Below, piece after piece: positions 8,236 through 17,921 of a stretch of DNA of 36,424 nt. The number at the start of each line of letters is the position of its first letter. Within the stretch, counting starts at the first letter, position 1. Under the pieces are notes generated by a model. It saw only the letters and a list, made by a program, of their open reading frames with translations. It made no database searches and was not told the DNA's origin. The stretch lies in contig CAMDMC010000016.1 in the NCBI GenBank assembly GCA_945901825.1, positions 1 through 36,424 of the forward strand. Direction: 5' to 3'. The DNA is from Bordetella parapertussis. Its GTDB lineage: Bacteria; Pseudomonadota; Gammaproteobacteria; Burkholderiales; Burkholderiaceae_A. A program made the position numbers and the translations under genes.

Positions 8236-9056
8236 CAAACGCCAGCCTTAATCTGACCACCGCGGTCATTGCGCCACCTCGGCCACGCGCCCTGCGCAAC
8301 GAGACCGAAATCAATAAGCTCTCCAAGCGGCTTTACAGACTTGTAGGCCAGGCCATTGCCGACTTCCGAATGATTGAAGACAGCGACAAACTCATGGTCT
8401 GCGTCTCGGGTGGCAAAGACAGCTACGGCATGCTTGATATTCTTTTGGGCCTTCAGGCCCGCGCGCCTGTTGGCTTTGAACTTATTGCTGTCAACATTGA
8501 TCAAGGCCACCCCGGCTTTCCGCAAGACACCCTGCCCAACTACCTTAAAGAGCAAGGTGTGGCCTTTCATATCGAGAACCAGGACACCTACAGCATCGTG
8601 AAGCGTGTGATTCCCGAAGGCGACACGATGTGCTCGCTCTGCTCAAGGCTTCGGCGAGGCATCATTTACAGGCTTGCCGATGAGCTTGGCTGCAGCAAGA
8701 TTGCCCTTGGCCATCATCGCGATGACATTATTGAGACCTTTTTTCTCAATCTTTTCTTCGGGGGAAGCCTTAAGGCCATGCCGCCCAGGCTCACCTCCGA
8801 CGATGGGCGGCACATTGTGATTCGACCCCTGGCCTATGTTGAAGAGGCTGACCTCGTAAGTTGGTCAGTCCATAAGCAGTTTCCCATCATTCCCTGCGAC
8901 CTCTGTGGCTCTCAAGACAATCTCCAGCGCCAACAGATCAAACTCATGCTGCAACAATGGGAGAAGCAAAACCCCGGGCGAATGGACTCTATTTTCAAGG
9001 CGCTCTCAAACGCCAAGCCCAGCCATCTGCTCGACCCGCGGCTTATAAAGCCATGA
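8232..9056 (+). CDS. ttcA: tRNA 2-thiocytidine(32) synthetase TtcA
   Basis: TtcA thiolates cytidine 32 of certain tRNAs, using ATP to activate the base and an iron-sulfur cluster to deliver sulfur. The PP-loop SGGKDS lies at residues 59-64. The central CxxC is C134 and C137, and further cysteines C222 and C225 follow in PCDLCGSQ; E. coli TtcA uses the CxxC pair and a cysteine near 222 as cluster ligands. Length (274) is somewhat short of E. coli TtcA but normal for the family. It overlaps folB at its start and ubiB at its end by ATGA junctions. Confidence 0.95.
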   Translation: MTNASLNLTTAVIAPPRPRALRNETEINKLSKRLYRLVGQAIADFRMIEDSDKLMVCVSGGKDSYGMLDILLGLQARAPVGFELIAVNIDQGHPGFPQDTLPNYLKEQGVAFHIENQDTYSIVKRVIPEGDTMCSLCSRLRRGIIYRLADELGCSKIALGHHRDDIIETFFLNLFFGGSLKAMPPRLTSDDGRHIVIRPLAYVEEADLVSWSVHKQFPIIPCDLCGSQDNLQRQQIKLMLQQWEKQNPGRMDSIFKALSNAKPSHLLDPRLIKP

Positions 9057-10648
9057 GATCGATCTTTCGAATTCTGACCATTGTGCAGGTTGTACTGCGG
9101 TTTGGCCTTGACCAGCTCGCCGTCGACGGCGCCAGACGTGGGCTTGATTCCCGACTGCTCGGCGTTCTGCTTTCACTGCTTCGGCTAGGCCGGCGGTTTG
9201 ACGAAACGCGAGGCGCACGCATTCGTCAGGCGCTCGAGAGTCTTGGGCCTATTTTCGTGAAGTTCGGCCAGGTGCTCTCAACGCGCCGCGACCTTCTGCC
9301 CGAAGACATTGCCGATGAACTGGCAATGCTGCAAGACCAGGTGCCGCCCTTTGAATCCCATTTGGCCATCGCCACCATCGAACGGTCTCTGGGTAAGCCC
9401 TTAAACGAGCTCTTCGAATCGTTTGAGGAGACGCCGGTTGCTAGCGCCTCCATTGCTCAGGTGCACTTTGCAAGGCTGCATGACGGCCAGGACGTGGCCA
9501 TTAAGGTCTTGCGGCCTGGCATGCTCTCCATTATTGATAAAGACCTAGCCCTGCTGCATCTGTTTGCGCAGCTCGCCGAACGGTTCTCATCGGACGGTCG
9601 ACGACTCAAGCCTCGCGAGGTCGTGGCCGAGTTTAATAACTACCTGCACGATGAGCTCGACCTTGTGCGCGAGGCCGCCAATGCCACGCAGCTGCGCCGT
9701 AACTTTGCAAATTCGCCGCTTCTGCAAATTCCAGAAATGCTCTGGGATTACTGCAAGTCCGACGTGATTGTGATGGAGCGGGTTTACGGTATTCCTATAA
9801 ACCGAATGCAACGCCTTAAAGAGGCAGAGATCGACCTTAAGCAGCTCTCCCGCGAGGGCGTTGAAATTTTCTTCACCCAGGTGTTTCGCGACGGCTATTT
9901 TCATGCTGACATGCACCCAGGCAACATTCTGGTGAGCGATCGTGGCCCGCACAAGGGCCATTACATCGCCCTTGACTTTGGCATTGTTGGAACCCTCTCG
10001 GAGTTCGACAAAAACTACCTTGCTCAAAACTTCCTTGCCTTTTTCCGCCGAGACTACCGACGGGTTGCTGAGCTGCATGTTGAGTCGGGCTGGGCACCCG
10101 CCAACACCCGGGTGGATGCCCTTGAGGCTGCAGTGCGAGGCGTCTGCGAGCCCTTTTTCGATAGGCCACTAAAAGAGATTTCTCTCGGCCAGGTGCTCCT
10201 GCGGCTTTTTCAGGCCTCGCGTCGCTTCAATGTCGAAATCCAGCCGCAACTGGTGCTGCTTCAGAAGACTCTGCTCAACATCGAAGGGCTGGGCAGGCAG
10301 CTTGACCCGGACCTCGACCTCTGGGTCACGGCCAAACCCTTTTTAGAGAAATGGATGAAGGAGCAGGTGGGACTGCAGGGCCTTCGTCAGCGCACAGAGC
10401 GTGAGGCCGAGCGCTGGTCGGCCATGCTGCCCGAGCTACCCCGGCTTACACACATTGCGCTTAAGCGGCTAGCCTACCCCGAGCCCAATGCGACGGCCGC
10501 AATGCTTGGCCAGCTTATTGAAGAGAACCGCCGTACACGGCGATGGGTCGTTGTTCTTTCTTTTTTGGTATTTTTGCTTCTGGTTAATATGCTGGCCCTG
10601 CTTATTAAGCTCTGGGGCCTTTTTCTGCTCCCACCTCCCGGAGGCTAA
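9053..10648 (+). CDS. ubiB: UbiB, ABC1/COQ8-family atypical kinase for ubiquinone synthesis
   Basis: UbiB is a membrane-associated atypical kinase/ATPase required for ubiquinone synthesis, probably by helping lipid intermediates reach the soluble Ubi enzymes. The KxGQ motif is KFGQ (70-73), the Ala-rich loop is ASASIAQVH (130-138), and the ATP-binding lysine is in VAIKVLRP (K151). The catalytic HADMHPGN and the DFG-equivalent ALDFG follow. The C terminus ends in a long hydrophobic segment, the usual membrane anchor. The frame is open from 8957, but the ATG at 9053, overlapping the ttcA stop, gives the family N terminus and 531 residues. GGAGG just before its stop is the ribosome site for the next gene. 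Confidence 0.95.
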   Translation: MRSIFRILTIVQVVLRFGLDQLAVDGARRGLDSRLLGVLLSLLRLGRRFDETRGARIRQALESLGPIFVKFGQVLSTRRDLLPEDIADELAMLQDQVPPFESHLAIATIERSLGKPLNELFESFEETPVASASIAQVHFARLHDGQDVAIKVLRPGMLSIIDKDLALLHLFAQLAERFSSDGRRLKPREVVAEFNNYLHDELDLVREAANATQLRRNFANSPLLQIPEMLWDYCKSDVIVMERVYGIPINRMQRLKEAEIDLKQLSREGVEIFFTQVFRDGYFHADMHPGNILVSDRGPHKGHYIALDFGIVGTLSEFDKNYLAQNFLAFFRRDYRRVAELHVESGWAPANTRVDALEAAVRGVCEPFFDRPLKEISLGQVLLRLFQASRRFNVEIQPQLVLLQKTLLNIEGLGRQLDPDLDLWVTAKPFLEKWMKEQVGLQGLRQRTEREAERWSAMLPELPRLTHIALKRLAYPEPNATAAMLGQLIEENRRTRRWVVVLSFLVFLLLVNMLALLIKLWGLFLLPPPGG

Positions 10649-10654
10649 ACCATC

Positions 10655-12094
10655 ATGCTTCTTAATCTGGTTGCAATCTATCTTGTCGTCTCTATTCTCA
10701 TTGGTCTTGTTGCTGCACGTCGGGTGCATTCAGCAGCCGATTACATTACGGCAGGCCGCAACCTGCCAATGCCCGTGGTCATGGCCATGGTCTTTGCCAC
10801 CTGGTTTGGGGCTGAGACCGTACTAGGCATATCCGCCACCTTTCTTGAAGAGGGCTTTCGTGGGCTCATCTCCGACCCGCTGGGCGCCTCAATCTGCCTA
10901 ATTCTCTTTGGGCTTGTCTTTGCCCTTCCCCTTTACCGGCTCAAGCTCCTGACCCTGGGCGATTTTTTCCGTGTACGTTACGACCGCCGAATTGAACTGG
11001 TTGTCTCCCTGTGCATTGTCATCTCTTATCTGGGCTGGGTCTCGGCACAAATTACCGCGCTTGGCCTGGTCTTTAACGTGCTCTCCGACGACCTTATCAG
11101 CATGAACGAGGGCATGCTTATTGGCGCTGCCGTGGTCTTGCTCTACACCCTGGTTGGTGGCATGTGGTCGGTGGCCGCTACCACCTTCGTGCAGATGATT
11201 GTCATCGTGGCGGGCTTACTTGTCGTCACCTCCATGGCGGGCGAGATGGCAGGTGGCATCCCTCTGGTTATCGAGAAGGCCGCGGCCGAAGGCAAGTTTG
11301 ACTGGCTTCCAAGCCTAAATATGGTCGATATGCTGGGCTGGATTGCCGCGCTGCTCACCATGGCCCTAGGGTCCATTCCACAGCAAGACGTCTTTCAGCG
11401 AGTGAACTCCTCAAAAAATGAGTTCATCGCCGTCTGGGCCACCACGCTTGGCGGTGTGGCCTACTTCTTTTTTGCGGCAGTGCCTTTGTTTTTGGCCTAC
11501 ACCGCAAGCATCATCGACCCCGCCATGACAGCGGCCAAAATGGCAGAAGACTCGCAACTGGTTCTACCCACCCTAGTCGCAAATTACATGCCCTTCTGGG
11601 TGCAGGTTGTTTTCTTTGGGGCCCTGTTGTCGGTCATCATGAGCACGGCCTCAGGCACGCTCTTGGCCCCTTCGGTCACCTTTGCCGAGAATGTTATTAA
11701 GGGCGCCGTACCGAACATGACCGATCGACAGCTTTTGTTCACCACGCGTCTAACGGTCCTGGGCTTCACTGTATTGGTGACCAGCTACGCCATCATCACC
11801 GACGCAAGCATTCACGCCATGGTTGAAAACGCCTACCGCATCACGCTGGCGGGCGCCTTTGTGCCACTTGCCGCTGGGCTCTTCTGGCGACGTGCAAGCA
11901 ACCTTGGGGCGGCCCTTTCAGTCTCTCTCGGCCTTGGCGTCTGGCTCATGCTCGAGGCAACGGGTGCGGAGTTGCTTGTGGAGCCGCAACTGGTCGGCCT
12001 TGTTTTTAGCCTGCTGGGCATGATTGTTGGTAGCCTTATTTCACCCAACCCTCATGCCCGCAATGCCAACTGCATTCCCCTGCGCGCTGCCTAG
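10655..12094 (+). CDS. Sodium:solute symporter family (SSS) transporter
   Basis: This 479-residue integral membrane protein belongs to the PutP/SSS family, which imports a solute with sodium. Hydrophobic segments run through almost the whole length. Family features include ATWFGAETVLGISA near 50, VGGMWSVAATTFVQM in the middle, and SVIMSTASGTLLAPS, whose hydroxyl residues correspond to the sodium-binding region of TM8. The substrate cannot be read from sequence. GGAGG lies 10 bases before the ATG, and six bases separate it from ubiB. The glmU start is three bases after its stop, so it probably lies in one transcript with both. The mature C terminus is short and polar. Confidence 0.87.
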   Translation: MLLNLVAIYLVVSILIGLVAARRVHSAADYITAGRNLPMPVVMAMVFATWFGAETVLGISATFLEEGFRGLISDPLGASICLILFGLVFALPLYRLKLLTLGDFFRVRYDRRIELVVSLCIVISYLGWVSAQITALGLVFNVLSDDLISMNEGMLIGAAVVLLYTLVGGMWSVAATTFVQMIVIVAGLLVVTSMAGEMAGGIPLVIEKAAAEGKFDWLPSLNMVDMLGWIAALLTMALGSIPQQDVFQRVNSSKNEFIAVWATTLGGVAYFFFAAVPLFLAYTASIIDPAMTAAKMAEDSQLVLPTLVANYMPFWVQVVFFGALLSVIMSTASGTLLAPSVTFAENVIKGAVPNMTDRQLLFTTRLTVLGFTVLVTSYAIITDASIHAMVENAYRITLAGAFVPLAAGLFWRRASNLGAALSVSLGLGVWLMLEATGAELLVEPQLVGLVFSLLGMIVGSLISPNPHARNANCIPLRAA

Positions 12095-12097
12095 GCT

Positions 12098-13486
12098 ATG
12101 AACGTCATTGTGCTTGCCGCTGGCAAGGGCAGTCGTATGAAAAGCGACACGCCAAAAGTGCTGCACCCTGTAGCGGGCACACCCATGCTCGGGCATGTTT
12201 TAAGAACGGCGGCAAAGGCCGGTGCCACACGCCTCATTCTGGTGGTCGGCCATGGGGCAGCCCAGGTGCAAGACTTTGCTCGGTCGTTTTGCGCCCAGCA
12301 TGGACTGCCCAGCCCGGACTTTGCGCTGCAAGACCCGCCGCAAGGCACTGGCCACGCCGTTGCCCAGGCTATGCCCATGGTTGACCCAGCCATGCCAAGC
12401 CTAGTTCTCTATGGCGATGTACCGCTTATAAAAGGGGCAAGCCTGAGGGCCCTGCGGGCAAAACTAACGGGCCAGGTGGCGCTTGCAGTGCTCACGGCGA
12501 GGCTTGCAAACCCTTTCGGCTACGGCCGCATTCTGCGCAGTCCGCAAGGTAACCACATGATCGGCTGCTGCGAGGAAAAAGATGCCAGCACGGACATTCG
12601 TGCCATTAACGAGGTGAACTCCGGCATTCTTATCGCGGACACACCCAGGCTTAGAGACTGGGTGGGGCGCTTACAAAACAACAATGCCCAGGCCGAGTAC
12701 TACCTCACTGACACCTTTGCTTTTGCCCATGCGGACGGGGCCGGCATTGACACCTATGAATGCCCAGAAGCTGTTGAGATTCTGGGTGTGAATTCACAAA
12801 GCCAACGGGCTGAAATTGAGCGCCAGTTTCAGCAACGCGAAGCCCAGGCACTGATGGACTCGGGTGTCCATCTGGCAGACCCCCTGCGCATTGATGTTCG
12901 CGGCGAGCTTACCTGCGAGGCCGATGTTCAGATTGATGTGAACTGCATTTTTAGTGGTGCAGTCTGGCTGGGTAGGGGCGTTAGCATTGGACCGAATTGT
13001 GTGCTGGACACTGTCTCGGTCGGCGAGGGCTGTCGAATTGAGGCCTACAGTCACCTTAGTCATTGCAAGGTTGGGCCGCAGGCTGTGGTGGGGCCCTATG
13101 CCCGCATAAGGCCGGGTAGCGAGCTGGGCGAGGGCAGTCATGTGGGTAATTTCACCGAGGTGAAGAACACTCGGCTTGGACGGTTCTCTAAGGCAAACCA
13201 TCTTAGCTATCTGGGCGACGCGGTCATTGGTGAGCGCGTGAACGTGGGCGCAGGCACCATCACCTGCAACTACGACGGCGCCGAGAAGCACCTGACCATC
13301 ATTGAAGACGATGTCTTTATTGGCTCAGACACCCAGTTGGTTGCGCCCGTTACGGTGCATAAGGGGGCCACCCTTGGCGCAGGTACAACCCTTACCAGCG
13401 ACGCACCGGGGGACGCATTAACCCTCTCGCGAACGCGTCAGACCACCCTCACGCGCTGGAAGCGGCCAAGAAAGAAGGCTCATTAA
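12098..13486 (+). CDS. glmU: Bifunctional GlcNAc-1-P uridylyltransferase / GlcN-1-P acetyltransferase
   Basis: GlmU makes UDP-GlcNAc in two steps, acetylating glucosamine-1-phosphate and then attaching UMP, feeding peptidoglycan and lipopolysaccharide. The N-terminal nucleotidyltransferase has LAAGKGSRM (6-14) with K20 in TPKVLH, then GTGHAVAQA and YGDVPL. The C-terminal half is a left-handed beta-helix of hexapeptide repeats with [29 protein letters not shown] and [13 protein letters not shown], the acetyltransferase active-site region. The 462-residue length is normal. The gene is five bases upstream of glmS, which makes the glucosamine-6-phosphate for the same route; GlmM, the missing middle enzyme, is not in the window. 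Confidence 0.97.
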   Translation: MNVIVLAAGKGSRMKSDTPKVLHPVAGTPMLGHVLRTAAKAGATRLILVVGHGAAQVQDFARSFCAQHGLPSPDFALQDPPQGTGHAVAQAMPMVDPAMPSLVLYGDVPLIKGASLRALRAKLTGQVALAVLTARLANPFGYGRILRSPQGNHMIGCCEEKDASTDIRAINEVNSGILIADTPRLRDWVGRLQNNNAQAEYYLTDTFAFAHADGAGIDTYECPEAVEILGVNSQSQRAEIERQFQQREAQALMDSGVHLADPLRIDVRGELTCEADVQIDVNCIFSGAVWLGRGVSIGPNCVLDTVSVGEGCRIEAYSHLSHCKVGPQAVVGPYARIRPGSELGEGSHVGNFTEVKNTRLGRFSKANHLSYLGDAVIGERVNVGAGTITCNYDGAEKHLTIIEDDVFIGSDTQLVAPVTVHKGATLGAGTTLTSDAPGDALTLSRTRQTTLTRWKRPRKKAH

Positions 13487-13491
13487 CTTTT

Positions 13492-15408
13492 ATGTGTGGA
13501 ATCGTTGCGGCCCTAAGCAATACCAATGTTGTTCCTTTTCTTATCCAGGGGCTTCGGCATCTTGAATACCGTGGCTACGACTCCGCAGGCCTTGCGGTGC
13601 TGAGCGGGCCAGATCAGGCTGCCAATGCAAACACTATCCAGCGGGTTCGCGCCGTGGGCCGTGTCGCCGAGCTCGACGCTGCAAGCAAGGGCCTTGTGGC
13701 AGACATTGGCATTGCCCACACCCGCTGGGCCACCCATGGTGCCGTCACCCAAGACAATGCCCACCCGCATTACTCCAGTGGCCAGGGCCTTGAGATCTGC
13801 CTGGTTCATAACGGCATTATTGAAAACCATCAGACCCTGCGCGCCGAGCTCTCACAGGCGGGCTACCGCTTCAGTTCCCAGACCGACACCGAGGTGGTTG
13901 CGCATCTATTGCACCAAGAGCGGCTTCAGGCGGGCTGTCTTATGGATGCCCTTCATGCCTGCTGCAAGAAGCTCAAAGGCGCCTACGCTATCGCTGTGCT
14001 CTCCAGTCACGACCCTGATCAAATTGCGGCGGCCCGGCTTGGGGCACCCCTGCTGGTCGGCCTTGGCCGCAACAGCCAGGAGCTCTTTCTTGCCTCCGAT
14101 GCCTCCGCCCTGCTGGAACTGACCCATCGGTTTATCTACCTTGAAGACGGGGACCGATGCCTCATTCAAAGGCAGGATCAGGATCGAGGCCACTTAACCA
14201 CAGGCCAGCCAGACCCCGCCAAAACCGTGCGCCTCCAGGTCTACGACAAAAGTTTCAAGCCCGTGGACCGTGTTGTAACCGAGTCAAGCCTGCGTGCGCA
14301 AGACGTTGCATTGGGTCCTTATCGGCACTTCATGCAAAAAGAAATTGCTGAGCAGCCGGGGGCGCTTGCCGCCACGCTGGAACATGTCATAGGGGCCAAC
14401 AGCCTGTCTCCGGAGCTCTTCGGGGTTGATGCTGCTAAAGAGCTTCAGTCGACCGACCAGCTTCTTATTCTTGCCTGCGGCACCAGCTACCATGCCGGCC
14501 TTGTTGCCAAATACTGGGTCGAGAGCCTTTCCGGCATTAGCTGCCAGGTTGAAATTGCAAGCGAGTACCGCTACCGACAAAGTGTTACGCGCCCTAATAC
14601 TCTGGTGGTCGCCATTTCACAGTCTGGCGAGACCGCTGACACACTGGCGGCCATTGAACATGCCAAGGCCAATGGCGTTGCAGCCTGCCTGGCCATCTGC
14701 AATGTGGCCGAGTCCTCGCTGATTCGAGCCTGCAACCTTAGGTTCCTCACCCGCGCAGGCCCCGAAATTGGAGTGGCCTCCACCAAGGCGTTTACTACCC
14801 AGCTTGCCGCCTTGTTTCTGCTGGCCTTGGTTCTTGGAAAGCTCAAGGGCAGGCTCTCGGCCGAGGACGAGGGCCGAGAGCTTACAGCCCTTCGCCATCT
14901 GCCTGCGGCGGTCTCTTCAGTGCTTCTGCAAGAAGACCGTTTTAGCCAATGGGCCTCGCAGTTTGTTGATAAAAACCATTGCCTCTTTCTTGGCCGCGGC
15001 CTGCACTACCCCATTGCCCTCGAGGGTGCCTTAAAGCTTAAAGAAATTAGCTACATTCATGCAGAGGCCTATGCAGCCGGTGAGCTCAAACACGGCCCGC
15101 TTGCCTTGGTTGACCGCGAGATGCCTGTGGTGGCTGTGGCCCCCAACGACCAGCTTCTTGAAAAACTAAAAAGTAACCTCGAAGAGGTGCGTGCCCGCGG
15201 GGGAAGGCTTTATGTAATTGCCGATCAGTCCTCGGGCTTTGAGGCCTCCGAGGGCGTTGAACTTATTACGCTTGGCGACCATGCTGGGCTGCTCTCACCC
15301 ATCCTGCACGTGGTGCCCTTGCAGCTGCTTGCCTATCACGTGGCCCTTGCCCGTGGTCACGATGTCGACAAACCTCGTAACTTGGCAAAAAGTGTAACGG
15401 TGGAATAA
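13492..15408 (+). CDS. glmS: Glutamine-fructose-6-phosphate aminotransferase (isomerizing)
   Basis: GlmS converts fructose-6-phosphate and glutamine to glucosamine-6-phosphate, the entry step to amino sugars. The protein starts MCGIVAAL, with the nucleophilic Cys2 exposed after Met removal. The glutaminase domain continues through HTRWATHG and EVVAHL. Two SIS sugar-isomerase domains follow ([10 protein letters not shown] and later [28 protein letters not shown]). The C terminus ends in LAKSVTVE, which is strongly conserved. Its 638 residues are slightly more than E. coli GlmS (609), with the extra length mostly in the linker. Only five bases separate it from glmU. No glmS ribozyme leader is possible in that gap. 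Confidence 0.97.
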   Translation: MCGIVAALSNTNVVPFLIQGLRHLEYRGYDSAGLAVLSGPDQAANANTIQRVRAVGRVAELDAASKGLVADIGIAHTRWATHGAVTQDNAHPHYSSGQGLEICLVHNGIIENHQTLRAELSQAGYRFSSQTDTEVVAHLLHQERLQAGCLMDALHACCKKLKGAYAIAVLSSHDPDQIAAARLGAPLLVGLGRNSQELFLASDASALLELTHRFIYLEDGDRCLIQRQDQDRGHLTTGQPDPAKTVRLQVYDKSFKPVDRVVTESSLRAQDVALGPYRHFMQKEIAEQPGALAATLEHVIGANSLSPELFGVDAAKELQSTDQLLILACGTSYHAGLVAKYWVESLSGISCQVEIASEYRYRQSVTRPNTLVVAISQSGETADTLAAIEHAKANGVAACLAICNVAESSLIRACNLRFLTRAGPEIGVASTKAFTTQLAALFLLALVLGKLKGRLSAEDEGRELTALRHLPAAVSSVLLQEDRFSQWASQFVDKNHCLFLGRGLHYPIALEGALKLKEISYIHAEAYAAGELKHGPLALVDREMPVVAVAPNDQLLEKLKSNLEEVRARGGRLYVIADQSSGFEASEGVELITLGDHAGLLSPILHVVPLQLLAYHVALARGHDVDKPRNLAKSVTVE

Positions 15409-15425
15409 AAACCCCAGAGGCTTAC

Positions 15426-16133
15426 CTAACAGCCCCAGGCCTTGCGGTAGTCTTCCACAGCCTGCCAGTGGCGTTTCAGCTGCGAATCGGTGTGGCCCTG
15501 CAAAAGCTCTAAAAGCCCATCAAGCCCCGCAAGGGCAACCACCGGCAGCCCCAAGGTCTGCCGTACTTCATGAACTGCAGAGACTGCTGCGGGCTGCGCC
15601 GCTGTCCCGCCCTTTTCCATGCGGTCAAGGGCAATAAGTACCCCCACCGGCCTGCCCCCCGCCTGTTGAATAATGGCCACCGACTCCCGAACTGAGGTGC
15701 CTGCCGAAATGACGTCATCAATAATGACAACCTCTTGGTCTTCTAGGCTTGCACCCACAATCACGCCGCCCTCGCCATGGTCCTTGGCTTCCTTGCGATT
15801 AAAGCTAAAGCCCAGGTTATAGCCATGCTGGCTTAGTGCCATGGCCGTGGTGGCGGCTAAAGGTATGCCTTTATAGGCAGGCCCGAAAAGCATGCTGGCC
15901 TGAAATACCTTGGCTTCAACTGCCTTTAGAAAACACCGGGCATAAAAACCCGCGAGCTCGCCAATTAGGTCGCCGGTTCGAAAAAGGCCCGCGTTAAAAA
16001 AGTAAGGTGAGAGGCGTCCAGCCTTGGTTTTAAATTCGCCAAAACGCAGTACCTCGGCCTTCAGTGCAAAGCCTAGAAAGTCTTGTTCAAGGGCGGGGTC
16101 AAGTACGGAAGAAACCTGATTGGCGCTCGTCAT
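15426..16133 (-). CDS. pyrE: Orotate phosphoribosyltransferase
   Basis: PyrE joins orotate to PRPP to form orotidine monophosphate in pyrimidine synthesis. The PRPP-binding motif VVIIDDVISAGTS is at 135-147, the flexible catalytic loop NRKEAKDHGEGG at 112-123, and the FGPAYKGIPLA segment at 83-93. The frame is open to 16322, but the ATG at 16133 gives 235 residues and a family-like N terminus, whereas the upstream part overlaps the divergent exonuclease gene. The gene converges on glmS with a 17-base gap, in which I see no convincing terminator hairpin. It is transcribed alone here. Confidence 0.95.
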   Translation of the reverse strand: MTSANQVSSVLDPALEQDFLGFALKAEVLRFGEFKTKAGRLSPYFFNAGLFRTGDLIGELAGFYARCFLKAVEAKVFQASMLFGPAYKGIPLAATTAMALSQHGYNLGFSFNRKEAKDHGEGGVIVGASLEDQEVVIIDDVISAGTSVRESVAIIQQAGGRPVGVLIALDRMEKGGTAAQPAAVSAVHEVRQTLGLPVVALAGLDGLLELLQGHTDSQLKRHWQAVEDYRKAWGC

Positions 16134-16170
16134 AATGGGTCTTTGCAATAAATCGAGAAGGACGCTGGCA

Positions 16171-16992
16171 ATGCGTGTTGTAAGCCTTAACCTTAACGGA
16201 ATTCGGTCAGCCCATCGCAAGGGGGTCTTCAGTTGGCTGGCCGAGCAGTCGGCCGACCTTATCTGCATGCAAGAGTTAAAGGCCCAGCCCCAGGACCTAG
16301 CCGAGGAGATGCGATCGTTCAAGCTGGGCGCAAAAACATTTGACTCGGCCTTCAGCTGCGCGCTAAAAAAAGGCTACAGCGGCGTCGGTCTCTACAGCCA
16401 TTGGCAGCCCTCTGAAGTTCGTGCGGGCTTCGGTGTTCAAGAGTTCGACGAGGAAGGCCGGTTGGTTGCAGGCTGCTTTCGCCCCGAACAAACCGGCCTG
16501 GATAAGCCGCTTTGGGTAATGAGCCTTTATGCCCCCTCGGGATCAGCCTCTGAGGAGCGACAGGCCTCAAAGTTCCGCTTTATGAAGGCCTTCTACCCGC
16601 GGCTTGACCACTGGCTTCAACAGGCTAAGAGCCTAGACCATCACATTCTCATCTGTGGCGACTGGAACATTGCCCGCACCGAGAAGGACTTAAAAAACTG
16701 GCGTGGCAACCAGAAGAACTCAGGCTTTCTGCCCGAGGAGCGGGCCTGGATGAATGGCCTGGTCGACGATCTTGGCTGGGTGGATGTCTACAGAAATCTC
16801 TACCCACAGGCCGAGGGCGAGGGCTACACCTGGTGGTCAAACCGAGGCAATGCCAGGGCAGACAATGTGGGCTGGCGCATCGACTATCAGCTTTCAAGCC
16901 CCGATCTCGCTTCGAAGGCAACAAGGGCCTGGGTGGTTCGCGACCCAAGCTTCTCTGACCATGCCCCCTTGGTGGTGGACTACCTGGGTTAG
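16171..16992 (+). CDS. xth: Exodeoxyribonuclease III (AP endonuclease, EEP family)
   Basis: Members cut DNA at abasic sites and degrade 3' ends in base excision repair. The metal-binding and catalytic residues of E. coli XthA all have counterparts: N7/N9 in LNLNG, E35 in MQE, Y120, D164 and N166 in GDWN, D238 in RIDYQ, and D263-H264 in SDHAP. The segment around KNWRGNQKNSGFLPEERAW resembles the lineage that also gave rise to Pseudomonas Crc, but Crc has lost catalytic residues that are intact here, so an active nuclease is expected. The start at 16171 has GAGAAGGA eight bases upstream; the longer frame from 16120 overlaps pyrE. The stop overlaps the M48 gene by four bases. Confidence 0.93.
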   Translation: MRVVSLNLNGIRSAHRKGVFSWLAEQSADLICMQELKAQPQDLAEEMRSFKLGAKTFDSAFSCALKKGYSGVGLYSHWQPSEVRAGFGVQEFDEEGRLVAGCFRPEQTGLDKPLWVMSLYAPSGSASEERQASKFRFMKAFYPRLDHWLQQAKSLDHHILICGDWNIARTEKDLKNWRGNQKNSGFLPEERAWMNGLVDDLGWVDVYRNLYPQAEGEGYTWWSNRGNARADNVGWRIDYQLSSPDLASKATRAWVVRDPSFSDHAPLVVDYLG

Positions 16993-17864
16993 GGCAAATC
17001 CTCCACCGACCTGCCAATGGCCTTGGCGTAAAGGGGCAGAACCCTGGGCAGCACCATCGAGATTTCTTCCATTCGGGCATTACCCGACGGGTGGGTGGAC
17101 AGCCACTGAGGAGGCGCGCCCTTATTCGCCTCCTGCATCTTGCGCCAAAGCGACAGGGCGGCGCGAGGATCAAAGCCCGCCCGCGCGGCGATGTCGAGCC
17201 CGACCAGGTCGGCTTCTTTCTCATCGTCGCGTGAAAACTTCAGCCCAAGCAGCTGCGTGCCAAAGCCGAGTGCCTGTCGGCCCAGCTGACCAAAGCCCAA
17301 GAGCTCCGAGACAATGGAGGCGCCCATGTCGGTGAGCTGCGACTTGGCAAGCCGGTCACGGGTGTGTTCGCGCAGGGCATGGGCCATTTCATGGCCCATC
17401 ACCGCGGCAATCTCATCGTCACTAAGATTAAGTTTTTCAATCAGCCCGGTGTAAAACGCGATTTTTCCACCGGGCATGCAAAAGGCGTTCAGCTGATTGG
17501 ACTTCAAGACAACCACCTCCCATCGCCAACGTGAGGCATCGGCATTCCAGGCAAGGGCATGGGGTTTAAGCCGGTCGGCCATGGCAAGAAGCTTCTGACT
17601 TGTTGGATGGGAAGCCGGCAGCAGCGCACCCTTCTTGCGTGCCTCGTCTTTTAAAGCATCGAACTGCTGAGCGGCTGTGCGCTCAAGCTGCTGGGCTGGA
17701 ACCAGCCTACGAACCTCCGACTTCGAACCCACACCCACCGCATCGTTGACATCGGCTGAGGCCATACGCGGGCCTGCACAGCCCGCCACAAGACCGATCA
17801 GAACAAGGCCTGTCAGCCCTGTCGCAAGGCCTGGCCTAAAAACTCCGATACTCTTAGCGGACAT
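16989..17864 (-). CDS. M48-family metalloprotease, lipoprotein
   Basis: This is a predicted periplasmic zinc protease anchored by lipid, of the type involved in outer-membrane protein quality control (LoiP/BepA-like). With the ATG at 17864 the 291-residue protein has a hydrophobic signal ending in a lipobox LVAGC (Cys29); Ala at +2 suggests outer-membrane sorting. The zinc motif HEMAH is at 158-162, and EKEADLVGLD downstream supplies the third ligand. I see no TPR repeats after the protease domain, so it resembles LoiP more than full-length BepA. The frame is open to 17930, but the later start gives the clean signal peptide. It diverges from the ampG-like gene and overlaps xth by four bases at its end. 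Confidence 0.9.
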   Translation of the reverse strand: MSAKSIGVFRPGLATGLTGLVLIGLVAGCAGPRMASADVNDAVGVGSKSEVRRLVPAQQLERTAAQQFDALKDEARKKGALLPASHPTSQKLLAMADRLKPHALAWNADASRWRWEVVVLKSNQLNAFCMPGGKIAFYTGLIEKLNLSDDEIAAVMGHEMAHALREHTRDRLAKSQLTDMGASIVSELLGFGQLGRQALGFGTQLLGLKFSRDDEKEADLVGLDIAARAGFDPRAALSLWRKMQEANKGAPPQWLSTHPSGNARMEEISMVLPRVLPLYAKAIGRSVEDLP

Positions 17865-17921
17865 GCAAGAAACCCTGTTAAAAAAAAGCCTAAAGAAAAG
17901 TGTAATCGCTAAGGGGCTGTT

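Noticed and set aside
13487..13491. glmS ribozyme or other riboswitch before glmS
   Set aside because: The gap to glmU is only five bases and glmS ribozymes are typical of Gram-positive bacteria; there is no room for one.
15409..15425. Possible shared terminator between glmS and pyrE
   Set aside because: The 17-base gap contains CCCCAGAGG and a short A-run, but I could not form a stable hairpin followed by a T-tract in either direction.
16134..16322. Longer pyrE reading frame to 16322
   Set aside because: The extra part covers the start of the divergent exonuclease gene and lies ahead of a normal PyrE N terminus at 16133.
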